A stretch of DNA of 64,000 bases from Nesterenkonia salmonea (GCF_005771525.1 NZ_VAVZ01000009.1:23724-87723), one strand, 5' to 3'. Shown: positions 53,837 through 63,399, numbered from the stretch's first letter. A program made the numbers and translations. Notes: generated from the sequence alone by a model not told the origin.

Positions 53837-54946
53837 TTACTCCGGAAGCCCGGCGTAGGAGTGCAGACCGGGGAAATAGACGTTGACCACGGCGTAGTTA
53901 ATGATGATGCACACGAAGCCGATTATGGACAGCCAGGCGGCGCGGTTACCGGTCCAGCCGCGGGTCGCCCGGGCGTGCAGGTAGCCTGCGTAGACCACCC
54001 AGATGACAAAGGTCCACACCTCTTTGGGGTCCCACCCCCAGTAACGTCCCCAGGACTGCTGGGCCCAGATTGCGCCTGTAATCATTGGACCCAGTGTCCA
54101 GAACACGAAAGCGACCGCGTTGATCCGGTACGCCCAAGACTCCAGTGAGAACGCGTTGGGGACTAGTCGCATGAACTGCCACTGGGAGAGGATGCGGTCG
54201 GACCACCCAGTGGCGCCGCCGGCCATGACTTTCTCCCGGCGTGCCTGCACCAGCTGGAGCAGGTTCATGGCGAATGTCAGCACGAACAGCCCGATCGACA
54301 GCGAGGCTAAAGACACGTGGATTGCCAGCCATGGGCTCTGCAGCGCAGGCTGCACATGACCCACAGCGGTGGGGAAACCAATCGTGGCTGCCACCATCAT
54401 CACGACCACCAAGCCGAGGACGAACACACCCAGGAATCGCAGGTCCCGGCGGAGCAGAGTGACAAGGTAGACCGTTGAGACCACTAGTGCGGCCCCGACG
54501 AGAAACTCATACATGTTGCCCAGCGGCCAACGCGACGCAGCGGCCCCACGTGTGACCACCGCAAACGCATGCGCCGCGGTCGCCATGATGGTCAGGGCCA
54601 CCGCCACATTTGCCACCGGGCGCCGGTCGCCGACGTATCCCATATCATCATCGACGAGCTCGGCCTCATGGGCTGCGCCCGGGGTTCCAAGGGCGGGCGG
54701 GATTGCATGAGAGGTACCGGCGGAGGACCCGATATCGGTGCCAGCCAGAGCCGCCTGTTCGGCCTCGGCCTCCGCCTTGAGTTCGGCCTCCACTCGGCGG
54801 ATTGTGGAGGAGCTGCGTGCAGCATCAACGGTGAAGAGGATGAACGCCAACGTATAGATCAGTGCGGCGATCAGTGTGAACAGCTCGGAGTACTCAGCCA
54901 GCTCTGTGTTGATTGCGGGTAGCTGAGCAGTCAGCAAAGGGCTCAT
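53837..54946 (-). CDS. ccsB: Cytochrome c maturation protein CcsB (ResC)
   Basis: 369-residue membrane protein (about eight helices) of System II, which carries haem across the membrane and attaches it to apocytochrome c with ResB. The haem-handling WWD-type motif SWGRYWGWDPKEVWTFVIW and external histidines (for example HVSLASL and YLHAR) are present. Start codon overlaps the resB stop by 4 bp. Confidence 0.93.
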   Translation of the reverse strand: MSPLLTAQLPAINTELAEYSELFTLIAALIYTLAFILFTVDAARSSSTIRRVEAELKAEAEAEQAALAGTDIGSSAGTSHAIPPALGTPGAAHEAELVDDDMGYVGDRRPVANVAVALTIMATAAHAFAVVTRGAAASRWPLGNMYEFLVGAALVVSTVYLVTLLRRDLRFLGVFVLGLVVVMMVAATIGFPTAVGHVQPALQSPWLAIHVSLASLSIGLFVLTFAMNLLQLVQARREKVMAGGATGWSDRILSQWQFMRLVPNAFSLESWAYRINAVAFVFWTLGPMITGAIWAQQSWGRYWGWDPKEVWTFVIWVVYAGYLHARATRGWTGNRAAWLSIIGFVCIIINYAVVNVYFPGLHSYAGLPE

Positions 54947-56646
54947 GAGTGGGTATTCTCCTCAGGTGGACGGACTGGCCAGGTCTCTTCAAACTGGGCG
55001 CGCAGCGCAATATTTTCGTGCCGCAGACCAAAGTCCTCGCCACGGGACAGCAACCCGTACTGCACCAGTGTACGGCCGGCGTCGTTGCTCTCCGCTGTGA
55101 CCCAGATCCGACGGCGACGCAGGTAGAGACTTGCGATCAGTCCTCCCGTTGCTGTCAGCGCGAAGACCAGCACAGCCGTCTCCCCGGGGTCGTAGGTGAT
55201 ATCGATGGCGATGTAGTCCTGGACCTCTTCAAACTCCACCGACCCCATGTCCCCGGGCAGCTGATGGGTCTCCCCGGGCGACAATGTGATGCCCCCTGCA
55301 GCCACTTCCCGAGAGTTCAGAACCTCTAAATCGTCAGTGTCAAGCACATACACGTTCTGCGGTACCCCGTCGTCGAGTCCGAGATCTCCGGCATAGGCGT
55401 TCAGATGCAGTTCGGGGTTTTGCAGCTCCGGGTCCACCGAAATCCCCAAACCGTCTCCGGCATCCACCGCTGTGGGCAGCAGCAGCCCGACGAAGCCGAG
55501 CTGCTCCGGTGCGGCGTCGGGAGCCTTGATCACAGTCATGGAGGTGTACGTTGCATCATCGGGGCGGGTGATGACGGGTCCCGAGAACGCCACCTCGCCC
55601 TCACCGTCGCGAACGGTGACCACCGGGGCGTACCCATTGCCCACGAGGAAGATGTTCGCCCCGCCCAGGGTCAGCGGATGGTTCACCCGCAGGGTGGTCT
55701 GCTCCGGCTCGGCATCCGTGCCGTCCTGGACTGTGACATTGGCGTTGAAGTCCAAAGCATTGCCCCAGTGCGGCCCCGGTTCACCATCCACCAATTCGCG
55801 GTCGAAGGCCCGGTCAAAGCTGTCCAGCTGCACGGTGAAGGGATCCAGCTGATCCTCACTGAACCAGGTACCGGGGTAGAAATTGTCATAGGCGACCAAC
55901 GCATTGACGAATCCCTCGTCTTCCACAATCACCTTCTGCCCGCGGTAGCTGAACATGGTGCCCAGCGCCACGAACAACAGCACACCCACCAGCGAGACGT
56001 GGAAGATGATATTCCCAACCTCCCGCAGGTATCCCTTTTCCGCGCCGACCGACCCAGTGCCGTCTTCGTTGCGCCGGACATCCACCCGGTACCGGCGTTT
56101 CTTGAGGGCCTTGGCGGCGTCGTCCAGCGCCTGCTCCGGGCTGGGCCCCTCGCTACCCAATTCCAGGGCACCGTATTCGGGCAGCCGCTCCAGTCGTCGA
56201 GGAGTGCGTGGCGGTGGGCTGGTCATCTGCTGGTAGTGCTTGCGCGCCCGCGGGATGATGCAGCCGATGAGGGAGATGAACAGCAGGATGTAGATCGCGG
56301 AGAACCACACCGAGGAGTAGACGTCGAACAGTTGGAAGAAGTCCAGAATCGGGCCCAGGGTGGGGTTGTCTTCAATGTAGGTCTGGACCGCGAAAGCGTC
56401 CTGCACCCGCTGCGGGAAAATGGAGCCGGGCACGGCGGCGATCGCCAGCAGCAGCAGGAGCATCAGTGCGGTGCGCATGGAGGTCAGCTGGGTCCACGCC
56501 CAGCGGACCATCTCCGTGGGCCCCAGTGCGGGAGCGGTGACGTCCTTCTTGGAGATGCCCTGCGCATTGTTCAGGGCGTCCTCGCGGGCATTGTCCCGGT
56601 GGGCGGAGGGCTGGAGCCCTGGGGCGTCGTCGTACTCAGTGCTCAT
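54943..56646 (-). CDS. resB: Cytochrome c biogenesis protein ResB
   Basis: 567-residue membrane partner of CcsB. Three helices are near the N-terminus (TALMLLLLLAIAAVPGSIFPQ, VWFSAIYILLFISLIGCIIPRA, VGNIIFHVSLVGVLLFVALGTMFSYRG), then a large extracytoplasmic domain and a final helix (AVLVFALTATGGLIASLYLRRR). The ATG at 56646 shares its first base with the ccdA stop. The frame is open further but antisense. The start region has the ACGACGACGCC motif (56623-56637). Confidence 0.93.
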   Translation of the reverse strand: MSTEYDDAPGLQPSAHRDNAREDALNNAQGISKKDVTAPALGPTEMVRWAWTQLTSMRTALMLLLLLAIAAVPGSIFPQRVQDAFAVQTYIEDNPTLGPILDFFQLFDVYSSVWFSAIYILLFISLIGCIIPRARKHYQQMTSPPPRTPRRLERLPEYGALELGSEGPSPEQALDDAAKALKKRRYRVDVRRNEDGTGSVGAEKGYLREVGNIIFHVSLVGVLLFVALGTMFSYRGQKVIVEDEGFVNALVAYDNFYPGTWFSEDQLDPFTVQLDSFDRAFDRELVDGEPGPHWGNALDFNANVTVQDGTDAEPEQTTLRVNHPLTLGGANIFLVGNGYAPVVTVRDGEGEVAFSGPVITRPDDATYTSMTVIKAPDAAPEQLGFVGLLLPTAVDAGDGLGISVDPELQNPELHLNAYAGDLGLDDGVPQNVYVLDTDDLEVLNSREVAAGGITLSPGETHQLPGDMGSVEFEEVQDYIAIDITYDPGETAVLVFALTATGGLIASLYLRRRRIWVTAESNDAGRTLVQYGLLSRGEDFGLRHENIALRAQFEETWPVRPPEENTHS

Positions 56647-57437
56647 CAGATGGGCATCACAATCTCTGCTTGGAACCAGTCCTGCAGCGCCCACACCCAG
56701 GTGTTCCAGATGCCGGTGGCCATCAGAACACCAATGAGGACCAGCAGTCCTCCACCGGCGCGCATCACCGTGCGCTTATGCCGTGTGAAGAAGCTCAAAG
56801 TCCGCATACCGCGCTGCACACCTAAACTGATGAGGATGAACGGGATGCCGAGACCGAGGCAGTAGATGAAGACCAGAACCGCGCCCCGGGTGTGTTCTGC
56901 CCCGCCGGGATCACCCACAACCAACGCCAGCACTGCCGCCAGAGTGGGGCCCATGCAGGGAGCCCAACCGATGCCGAAGGTCGCACCCATCAGGGGCGCA
57001 CCCAACAGCCCATCCGGGGGGCGCGTGTGAATCTTTCGTTCGCTTTGAAAGATATTCAGTGCTCCCATGAAGATCAGCCCCATGAGGATGACGACGCCGC
57101 CGAGGACCTGGGTCAGCCAGGCGCCGTCGAACCTCAGCCAGACGGTGGCTTGGACGAACACCGCGCCAATGAGCAGAAAGACAACGCTGAATCCCAGCAC
57201 AAACAGTGATGCGCCCAGGAACATGCGGGACCGGGCGCGTTCTTTAAGCTCTACACCTGAGAGCCCGGTCACGTAACCCAAATACCCGGGGACCAACGGC
57301 AACACACATGGCGAGAAGAAGGAGACCAACCCAGCCAGCAAAGCAACAGGCGCGGCAATGGCCAGGGAACCGTCGAAGACGATCTCCGCGAAGGGGTTGG
57401 ACAGCGCCACCGGTGCGGAGAACAGGGTCAAACTCAT
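56646..57437 (-). CDS. ccdA: Thiol-disulfide transporter CcdA
   Basis: 263-residue six-helix membrane protein that passes reducing power from the cytosol to ResA and apocytochrome c. The conserved Cys of helix one is in FFSPCVLPLVPGYLGYVTG and that of helix four in GIGWAPCMGPTLAAVLAL, with VFSLG-type and GLGIPFIL turns. The stop overlaps the resB start; the start overlaps the resA stop by 4 bp. Confidence 0.95.
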   Translation of the reverse strand: MSLTLFSAPVALSNPFAEIVFDGSLAIAAPVALLAGLVSFFSPCVLPLVPGYLGYVTGLSGVELKERARSRMFLGASLFVLGFSVVFLLIGAVFVQATVWLRFDGAWLTQVLGGVVILMGLIFMGALNIFQSERKIHTRPPDGLLGAPLMGATFGIGWAPCMGPTLAAVLALVVGDPGGAEHTRGAVLVFIYCLGLGIPFILISLGVQRGMRTLSFFTRHKRTVMRAGGGLLVLIGVLMATGIWNTWVWALQDWFQAEIVMPI

Positions 57438-58102
57438 GTGCTGGGCAGGGTTCCGGCGGCGGCGTCGCCCCCAGCAGCGTCTGACTGAGCGTGGTCTTCC
57501 TCCAGGACTGTGTTGATCAGCGCACGCAGGGTTCCCGGTTCTATCATTCCGCTGATTCGAGCCGAGATCTTGCCCTCCCGGTCCAACACTAGGGTAGTGG
57601 GAACCGCTGAGGGGTGCACGTAGTCAGTCATGGACATCAGCACTGACCCAGAGCGGTCCTCCATGGAGGGATACGTCTTTCCGAAGGTCCGTTCGAAGGC
57701 CTCTGCGGTGGTCTGAGTGTCGCGAGTATTGACGCCATAGAACTGGACCCCGTCGGGTTCGAACTCCTCGTAGATCTCCTGGAGCTCCGGGGCCTCTTTG
57801 CGGCAGGGAGCGCATGCGGCGTACCAGAAGTTCATGACGGTCACCTGGCCCTGGAAGGACTCAGCGGTGACGGACTCGCCATCGAACGTTTCAGATTCGA
57901 ACGCTACAGCCTCGTCCCGGTTCTCCGGTGCGAACTCCTGGACCGACCCGTCGCCAGCGACGTAGTTGGACCCGTCATTGGAGGCACGCTGGGCCAGGTC
58001 GTCGTTTTCTTCGCCACCGCAGGCGGTCAGTGCGAAACTGGCGGTCAGCACCGCTGCGGCCAGGGACCGTAGGCGACGCGAAGGCGAGTGTGTGGGGAGC
58101 AT
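57434..58102 (-). CDS. resA: Extracytoplasmic thioredoxin-like lipoprotein ResA
   Basis: 222-residue membrane-tethered thiol reductase that keeps the cytochrome c haem-binding cysteines reduced. The signal peptide ends in LTAC (Cys ~28). The active site is C97-A-P-C100 in NFWYAACAPCRKEAPELQ, and GVNTRDTQ and VPTTLVLDREGKISARISG (cis-Pro) are in the right order. First gene of the resA-ccdA-resB-ccsB operon. The ~150-bp gap upstream contains no gene. Confidence 0.93.
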   Translation of the reverse strand: MLPTHSPSRRLRSLAAAVLTASFALTACGGEENDDLAQRASNDGSNYVAGDGSVQEFAPENRDEAVAFESETFDGESVTAESFQGQVTVMNFWYAACAPCRKEAPELQEIYEEFEPDGVQFYGVNTRDTQTTAEAFERTFGKTYPSMEDRSGSVLMSMTDYVHPSAVPTTLVLDREGKISARISGMIEPGTLRALINTVLEEDHAQSDAAGGDAAAGTLPST

Positions 58103-58252
58103 CAGTAATGAATTCTACAGCTGGTAGAAGTTGACCGCCAATCACACGGTTGGGCCTCGACACCAACTTACACACCTTAGTTGCTATTTGTTCTCATTAC
58201 TAACTAGGAGTAGCCTGTATTTCGATCGAGCTACTTCCATGAAAGGTTGGCC

Positions 58253-59311
58253 GTGTCCTACCCCCATCAGGTTTCGTTAATCCTCGCCCTCTCCGCTCGC
58301 GGTGGTCGGTCCCGGTGGTCAGGTCGTCTACTGCCGATTGGGACGCTCTGCGTTGTTGGTGTGTTTGGGCTGGCGTCCTGCGCTAATCCAGACTCATCAC
58401 CGCAAGAAGCCTCAGAGGCAGAGCCGGTCACTGCCAACCTCTCCGTAGTCGCCTCTATTGACGTCTACGCCGATCTGGCCAGCAGTGTCACTGGAGACAC
58501 CGCAGAAGTCACTGCGATCGTTGATAACCCGGCCATAGACCCACACTCATACGAAGCCACTCCTCAGGATCGAATGGCGGTGGAACAAGCCGATGTACTC
58601 ATCTCTAACGGCGGAGGTTACGACCCCTTTCTGAGCAGCTTGGCAGAATCAGCTAAAAAGGAAGACACACTTCTTTCGGTGCTCAACGGGGAGGACGGCC
58701 ATGATCACACCCACGATCACGGTGACGAGGGGGGCCAAGATCACGCTGAAGAAGAAGGTCAGGACGACGAAGCACACGACCCCGACCACGACGACGAGAA
58801 TGAGCACGTCTGGTACGACCTGGCCATGATGAGCGAGTTCGTCCACGAGTTGGCGGAGCGCCTCGGCCAGGAAAGCCCAGAGAACGCAGAGCTGTACGCG
58901 GAGAACGCCGCAAACCTGTCCGAAGACATCGAGGCGCTCGACGAGCGCAATCGTAGTCTCGATGCCGCGGGTGTCACGTACATGGCCACGGAAGCTGTCT
59001 CGGCATACCTCCTCGACGATGCTGGGTTCGACGACGAAACGGACCCAGACTTCCTGTCAGCTGTCGAGCATGGCGACGATGTATCTGTCAGGTTGTTCCA
59101 GCAAGCGCTGGAGACTGCCGAGCAGGTTGATCTGTTGGTCCACAACGAACAGACCGAGACCAACCAGTCACTGCAGATCCGCGAGGCGGCTGAAGACGCA
59201 GATGTGCCGGTCCTAATGTTCAGCGAAACCCTGCCCGATGAGCATGACGACTACCTCAGCTGGATGTCAGACAACATCGACCGACTCGAACAGCTGCTCA
59301 GCTCCGACTGA
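58253..59311 (+). CDS. Zinc/manganese-type ABC substrate-binding lipoprotein (orphan)
   Basis: 352-residue cluster A-I (ZnuA/TroA-type) metal receptor. The lipobox ends GLASC (Cys ~43). The first ligand His is in DPHSYE (~98) and the second in ENEHVWYD (~185). A long His/Asp/Glu-rich loop lies between (147-185). The third ligand position is TEAVSAYLLDDAG, Glu replacing the usual His, as in other actinobacterial members. The last conserved acid is in SETLP. GTG start with AAAGG. No permease or ATPase gene follows within the window; the AT-rich leader has no clear Zur box. Confidence 0.85.
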   Translation: MSYPHQVSLILALSARGGRSRWSGRLLPIGTLCVVGVFGLASCANPDSSPQEASEAEPVTANLSVVASIDVYADLASSVTGDTAEVTAIVDNPAIDPHSYEATPQDRMAVEQADVLISNGGGYDPFLSSLAESAKKEDTLLSVLNGEDGHDHTHDHGDEGGQDHAEEEGQDDEAHDPDHDDENEHVWYDLAMMSEFVHELAERLGQESPENAELYAENAANLSEDIEALDERNRSLDAAGVTYMATEAVSAYLLDDAGFDDETDPDFLSAVEHGDDVSVRLFQQALETAEQVDLLVHNEQTETNQSLQIREAAEDADVPVLMFSETLPDEHDDYLSWMSDNIDRLEQLLSSD

Positions 59312-59498
59312 GACAGATGATGCGAGGGGCGCGGAGGGCTGATTGCTCGAGCTCCACAGTGTGCTTCTCCCCCGGCCCCAACATCTCGCTGTCGGATAGG
59401 GCAGCAGCCAGGGCATGTGGGCGTGACCGCCACGAGCAGGGCTCCCGTCGCCGCTTGTGATGGTGACCCCCGGCCCGACTGATCAGATCAGGAGTCAT
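59298..59498 (-). other. Possible small remnant ORF with strong ribosome site
   Basis: A 66-residue minus-strand frame. It starts MTPDLISRAGGHHHKRRRE and has AGGAGG four bases before its ATG. A middle piece (SDSEMLGPGEKHTVELEQ) has a cupredoxin-like ring, and the adjacent frame reads GVTITSGDGSPARGGHAH, which suggests a frameshifted coding relic. No family can be supported. Most likely decayed. Confidence 0.3.
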
Positions 59499-59613
59499 TG
59501 TGCCTCCTGCGCTGCGTCCAGGGCGCCTTGATCGACCATGACATTGTCATGACCCTCTGGCTCAGTAAAGAGGGCGTCTCTGCGGCGGTGAGCCCTGGTC
59601 AAGCGTCGGCTCC

Positions 59614-59751
59614 TTATGCCGCCTCCAAACGGACTCGTTCGGCGGCAGGGCGTCGAGGTTCGCTACCGGTGGCAATGATCACCCCGTCAAAGACCACCCT
59701 GGCCCCCGATCCGATCCCAACGGTGCGTGCCTGCACCTTGACCACTGGCTC
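59614..59751 (-). pseudogene. Fragment of an FAD/NAD(P)-dependent oxidoreductase
   Basis: 45 residues before a stop. The piece RVVFDGVIIATGSEPRRPAA is the conserved ATG loop of pyridine-nucleotide disulfide/ferredoxin reductases. No upstream FAD-binding loop and no downstream C-terminus follow, and a TAG stop sits directly ahead of the fragment. The parent could be a mercuric reductase or NADH oxidase-type protein; the fragment is too short to choose. Confidence 0.55.
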
Positions 59752-59779
59752 CTATTGTCATCCAGCTCTGCTTCTCTGC

Positions 59780-59808
59780 TTGACCTGCATACCCAGTGAG
59801 GGTATACA
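59780..59808 (+). promoter_or_regulatory. Copper operon promoter with operator in the spacer
   Basis: TTGACC (59780-59785) and TATACA (59803-59808) are 17 bp apart, close to the vegetative consensus. The perfect palindrome ATACCC-AGTGA-GGGTAT (59789-59805) fills the spacer and reaches the -10 box, so a bound repressor would block polymerase. CsoR-family copper repressors are known to bind palindromes of this ATACCC/GGGTAT type. No csoR gene lies in the window. Confidence 0.7.
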
Positions 59809-59820
59809 GGACTATACACA

Positions 59821-59835
59821 TACCCCCTATGGGTA
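59821..59835. promoter_or_regulatory. Second copper-type operator, TACCC...GGGTA
   Basis: TACCC-CCTAT-GGGTA lies just past the expected transcription start, 32 bp centre to centre from the first palindrome. Same arms and 5-base centre. Probably a second repressor site. Confidence 0.55.
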
Positions 59836-59856
59836 CGAATCGAGTGGAGGATTACG

Positions 59857-60069
59857 ATGACGACAACACAGAATTATGCCGTAGCCGGAATGACCTGTGG
59901 CCACTGCGAGGTGGCCATCCGCTCTGAGGTCTCCGAGATCCCCGGGGTCATCGAGATTGATGTCAGTGCCCAGACCGGCCGTCTGGCCGTCACTGCTGAA
60001 CAGGCGCTCGATGATGCCGCCGTCGTTGCTGCCGTTAATGAGGCCGGTTACCAGGCCAGCAGGAGCTGA
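59857..60069 (+). CDS. copZ: Copper chaperone CopZ (heavy-metal-associated domain)
   Basis: 70-residue cytosolic metallochaperone that carries Cu(I) to the copper ATPase. The metal loop MTCGHC is at residues 12-17 of a complete beta-alpha-beta-beta-alpha-beta HMA fold (VIEIDVSAQTGRLAVT). GGAGG lies 6 bases before the ATG. First gene of the copper operon; the 1-bp gap to the next gene implies coupling. Confidence 0.92.
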   Translation: MTTTQNYAVAGMTCGHCEVAIRSEVSEIPGVIEIDVSAQTGRLAVTAEQALDDAAVVAAVNEAGYQASRS

Positions 60070-60070
60070 A

Positions 60071-61021
60071 ATGAACGCGCCTACACGGCTGGGCCTGTAC
60101 GGGCTGATCCTGGTGGCGGTCTTCGCCGTGGCTGGGGTCACAGCCAACGCGGTCATCGACGAGGACACCGTGCAGAACTGGGTGGACGAGGAGCCAGAAG
60201 ACCACCATAGAGCAGAAGAAGGAGACAATATGAACAGCGCTGGACACGACGATCACGAGGCTGGCATCTCCACTCTGGGCTTAGCATCCGCTGATGATGG
60301 CTACGAGCTTACTGAGGTGGCAGCACCTTCCGAGGCTGGCGCTGAAGACGAGTTGTCCCTGGTGGTGACTGGCCCGGACGGGTCCCCGGTGACCGACTTC
60401 GACCTCGACCACGAACAAGAGATGCACCTGATCGCCGTTCGCGCCGATGGCCAGCACTTCCGCCACGTTCACCCCGAACGTGACGATGCGGGGAGATGGT
60501 CGATCCCGTGGGAGTGGGATGAGGCCGGCACCTATAGGGTGTTCGCGGACTTTGTTCCCGCTGCAGCGGGTGAAGGCTTGACTCTGTCGACCTCGGTGCA
60601 GGTCGCAGGCGACTATGACCCGACCCCGGCCAGCGAGCCGGTCACCGAGACCACGGTCGATGGATTTGACGTGGCGGTCGAGGGTGACCTGGCGGCAGGT
60701 GAGGCCAGCGAGCTGAGGATGAACATTACCCGGGACGGTGAGCCGGTCACTGAGCTGGAGCCCTACCTGGGGGCCTTCGGGCACCTGGTCGCCCTGCGAG
60801 ACGGCGATCTGGCCTACCTCCACGTCCACCCGCACGGTGCTGCGCCGGAGGCTGAGGAGACAGGTGGTCCGGAGATCGTGTTCGAGGCCACCGCACCTAC
60901 CGAAGGCCGGTACCTGCTCTATTTGGACTTCCAGGTCGATGGCCAAGTGCATACCGCCTCCATGGTCCTTGACGCCGCCGACAGAGACCACGACGAGGAC
61001 GGAAATGATCATGACCACTGA
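60071..61021 (+). CDS. Membrane-anchored His/Asp-rich protein of the copper operon
   Basis: 316 residues. An N-terminal signal-anchor helix (~8-26, [20 protein letters not shown]) is followed by a His/Glu-rich stretch ([21 protein letters not shown]). Two beta-rich repeats follow, each holding a strand pair ending in His: [11 protein letters not shown] (~135) and [12 protein letters not shown] (~255). The C-terminus is [12 protein letters not shown]. The HxHP repeats are like those of secreted copper-binding proteins found next to copA in actinobacteria. Probably binds copper outside the membrane. Not a named enzyme. Confidence 0.75.
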   Translation: MNAPTRLGLYGLILVAVFAVAGVTANAVIDEDTVQNWVDEEPEDHHRAEEGDNMNSAGHDDHEAGISTLGLASADDGYELTEVAAPSEAGAEDELSLVVTGPDGSPVTDFDLDHEQEMHLIAVRADGQHFRHVHPERDDAGRWSIPWEWDEAGTYRVFADFVPAAAGEGLTLSTSVQVAGDYDPTPASEPVTETTVDGFDVAVEGDLAAGEASELRMNITRDGEPVTELEPYLGAFGHLVALRDGDLAYLHVHPHGAAPEAEETGGPEIVFEATAPTEGRYLLYLDFQVDGQVHTASMVLDAADRDHDEDGNDHDH

Positions 61022-63341
61022 GAAAACAAGCACAGAGGTGAATCTCACTGGTATTGAGCTGCAGATCGGTGGCATGACGTGTGCCTCGTGCGCGAACCGG
61101 ATCGAGAAGAAGCTCAACAAGCTCGATGGGGTGGAGGCGTCGGTCAACTACGCCACCGAGAAGGCCAGCGTCACCGGCCCAGATACTTTGGACCCACAGG
61201 CGCTGATCGCTGAGGTGGAGAAGACCGGCTACACCGCCACACTACCTACGTCGAAGAACACCACGGGCAGCTCCGCTGACGATGAGGGTGAGTCTCGTGA
61301 GGATGTTGAGATCAGGGTGCTTAAGCAGCGCCTGATTGGTGCTGCGATTCTAGCGGTGCCGGTCATCGCGATGGCGATGATCCCAGCGCTGCAGTTCGAC
61401 TACTGGGGCTTCGCCTCCCTGGTCCTCGCCGCCCCCGTGGTGGTGTGGGCCGGCTGGCCGTTCCACAAGGCCGCCTGGGCGAACTTCAAGCACGGCGCGG
61501 CGACCATGGACACTCTCATCGCGGTGGGCACCAGTGCGGCGTTGATCTGGTCGATCATCGCCCTGTTCTTCGGCACCGCAGGCCAACCCGGTGTGGTCCA
61601 CCCCTTCGAGCTGACCATCTCACGCACCGATGGGCTGGGGCACATCTACCTTGAGGTCGCGGCCGGAGTGATCACCTTCGTCCTGTTGGGTCGGTACTTC
61701 GAGAAGACCTCTAAACGTCAGGCCGGTGCTGCTCTGCGGGCGTTGCTAGAGCTCGGGGCGAAGGAAGTGTCCATCCTCCGCGATGGTAAGGAACAGCGAG
61801 TCCCGATCGAAGAGCTCAATGTCGGCGACGAGTTCGTGGTCCGGCCCGGGGAGAAGATCGCCACTGACGGGGTGATCACCTCTGGTAACTCCGCGGTCGA
61901 TGCATCGATGCTCACCGGGGAATCGGTGCCGGTCGAGGTCGCAGTGGGTGACAACGTCGCAGGGGCCACGGTCAACGCCGGGGGCCGCCTGGTGATCAAA
62001 GCCACCCGGGTAGGTGCGGACACCCAGCTGTCACAGATGGCGAAGATGGTCGAGGACGCCCAGTCCGGTAAGGCCGAGATCCAGCGTCTGGTTGATCGCG
62101 TCTCCTCGGTGTTCGTGCCGATCGCGATCGCAGTGGCCGCCGCTGCTCTGGGTGGATGGCTCGGAGCTGGGTTCCCGGTCAGTGCCGCCTTCACCGCCAC
62201 CGTCGCGGTGCTGATCATCGCTTGCCCCTGCGCTATGGGCCTGGCAGCGCCGACCGCGCTGCTGGTCGGCACCGGCCGCGGGGCCCAGATGGGTGTGCTC
62301 ATCAAGGGACCAGAGGTCCTGGAATCGACCCGCAAGGTCGACACCATCGTGCTGGACAAGACCGGCACCGTGACCACCGGGAAGATGACATTGACCGATA
62401 CGATCACCGCCGAGGGTGTGGAGCGGGCCGAGCTGCTGCGCATCGCTGGCGGGCTAGAGGACTACTCCGAGCACCCCATCGCCCAGGCCATCGCCACCGG
62501 AGCAACAGCTGAGGTCGGTGAGCTTCCCGCTCCGGAGTCCTTCGAGAACATCGAGGGCAAGGGCGTCCAAGGTGTGGTCGAGGGCCACGCCGTCGTCGCC
62601 GGACGTGAGACGCTGCTGGCCGACTGGTCCATGCACCTCGACGACGAACTCAAATCCGCCAAGCAGGCTGCAGAAGCCCAGGGCAAGACCGCGATCACCG
62701 TCGGCTGGGACGGCCAGGCACGCGGGGTGCTGGTGGTCTCCGATCAGATCAAACCCACCAGTGCAGAGGCCATCGGCCAGTTCAAAGACCTGGGCCTGAC
62801 CCCAGTGCTGCTGACCGGAGACAACCAGACCGTGGCCGAGCAGGTCGCCGCGGAAATCGGTATCGACCGGGTGATCGCCGAAGTGCTGCCCAAGGACAAG
62901 GTCGATGTTGTCGCCGGCCTCCAGGACGAGGGCAAGGTCGTGGCGATGGTCGGCGACGGTGTCAACGATGCCCCCGCACTGGCCCAGGCAGATCTGGGTC
63001 TGGCGATGGGCACCGGCACCGATGTGGCCATCGAGGCGGCAGACATCACCTTGGTCCGCGGAGACCTGCGGGCAGCAGCGGACGCGATCCGTTTGGCCCG
63101 AAGGACACTGCGCACGATCAAGCAGAACCTGTTCTGGGCCTTCGGCTACAACACCACCGCGATCCCGATCGCAGCTCTGGGACTGCTCAACCCGATGCTC
63201 GCCGGAGCGGCGATGGCGTTTTCCAGTGTCTCGGTGGTCACCAACAGCCTGCGGCTGCGCAGGTTCAAGGCCAAAGCTGACGACCAGGCCGCCCCCGCGG
63301 GCAGCGCTCCGGCACTGGAACGTGAACCGACACAGGTCTGA
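61005..63341 (+). CDS. copA: Cu(I)-exporting P1B-type ATPase CopA
   Basis: 778-residue copper pump. One N-terminal HMA domain (MTCASC at 24-29), then about eight membrane helices with the metal-translocating CPC in [14 protein letters not shown] in the actuator domain, [11 protein letters not shown] (phosphorylated Asp), SEHPIAQAI (the P1B HP motif), TGDN and [10 protein letters not shown] complete the catalytic set. ATG at 61005 (or 61011); the start overlaps the upstream gene by ~17 bp. The reading frame is open upstream but antisense. Confidence 0.95.
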   Translation: MIMTTEKTSTEVNLTGIELQIGGMTCASCANRIEKKLNKLDGVEASVNYATEKASVTGPDTLDPQALIAEVEKTGYTATLPTSKNTTGSSADDEGESREDVEIRVLKQRLIGAAILAVPVIAMAMIPALQFDYWGFASLVLAAPVVVWAGWPFHKAAWANFKHGAATMDTLIAVGTSAALIWSIIALFFGTAGQPGVVHPFELTISRTDGLGHIYLEVAAGVITFVLLGRYFEKTSKRQAGAALRALLELGAKEVSILRDGKEQRVPIEELNVGDEFVVRPGEKIATDGVITSGNSAVDASMLTGESVPVEVAVGDNVAGATVNAGGRLVIKATRVGADTQLSQMAKMVEDAQSGKAEIQRLVDRVSSVFVPIAIAVAAAALGGWLGAGFPVSAAFTATVAVLIIACPCAMGLAAPTALLVGTGRGAQMGVLIKGPEVLESTRKVDTIVLDKTGTVTTGKMTLTDTITAEGVERAELLRIAGGLEDYSEHPIAQAIATGATAEVGELPAPESFENIEGKGVQGVVEGHAVVAGRETLLADWSMHLDDELKSAKQAAEAQGKTAITVGWDGQARGVLVVSDQIKPTSAEAIGQFKDLGLTPVLLTGDNQTVAEQVAAEIGIDRVIAEVLPKDKVDVVAGLQDEGKVVAMVGDGVNDAPALAQADLGLAMGTGTDVAIEAADITLVRGDLRAAADAIRLARRTLRTIKQNLFWAFGYNTTAIPIAALGLLNPMLAGAAMAFSSVSVVTNSLRLRRFKAKADDQAAPAGSAPALEREPTQV

Positions 63342-63399
63342 AAGAACCGAACTGTCATCAACCCAAAGAGATCAACCCAGAGAAAGGACACCATCCTCG

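Larger units (their letters stand above)
59312..59856. other. 545-bp decayed stretch between the metal receptor and copper operon
   Basis: No intact gene. On the minus strand it holds a fragment of a flavoprotein reductase (59614-59751) and the start of a short frame (59298-59498); on the plus strand the last ~80 bp are the copper promoter and operators. The rest has no recognised coding signal. It looks like the remains of one or two genes between two metal modules. Confidence 0.55.

Noticed and set aside
58103..58252. Zur box upstream of the metal receptor
   Set aside because: The AT-rich leader has no palindrome close to the known Zur consensus.
58681..58810. GATCACACCCACGATCACGG-like repeats as a possible tandem repeat
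   Set aside because: They code for the His/Asp metal loop of the binding protein; protein-level repeat only.
60738..61004. Upstream extension of copA
   Set aside because: Lies in another frame of the secreted His-rich protein; no conserved domain, and the HMA domain begins right after 61005.
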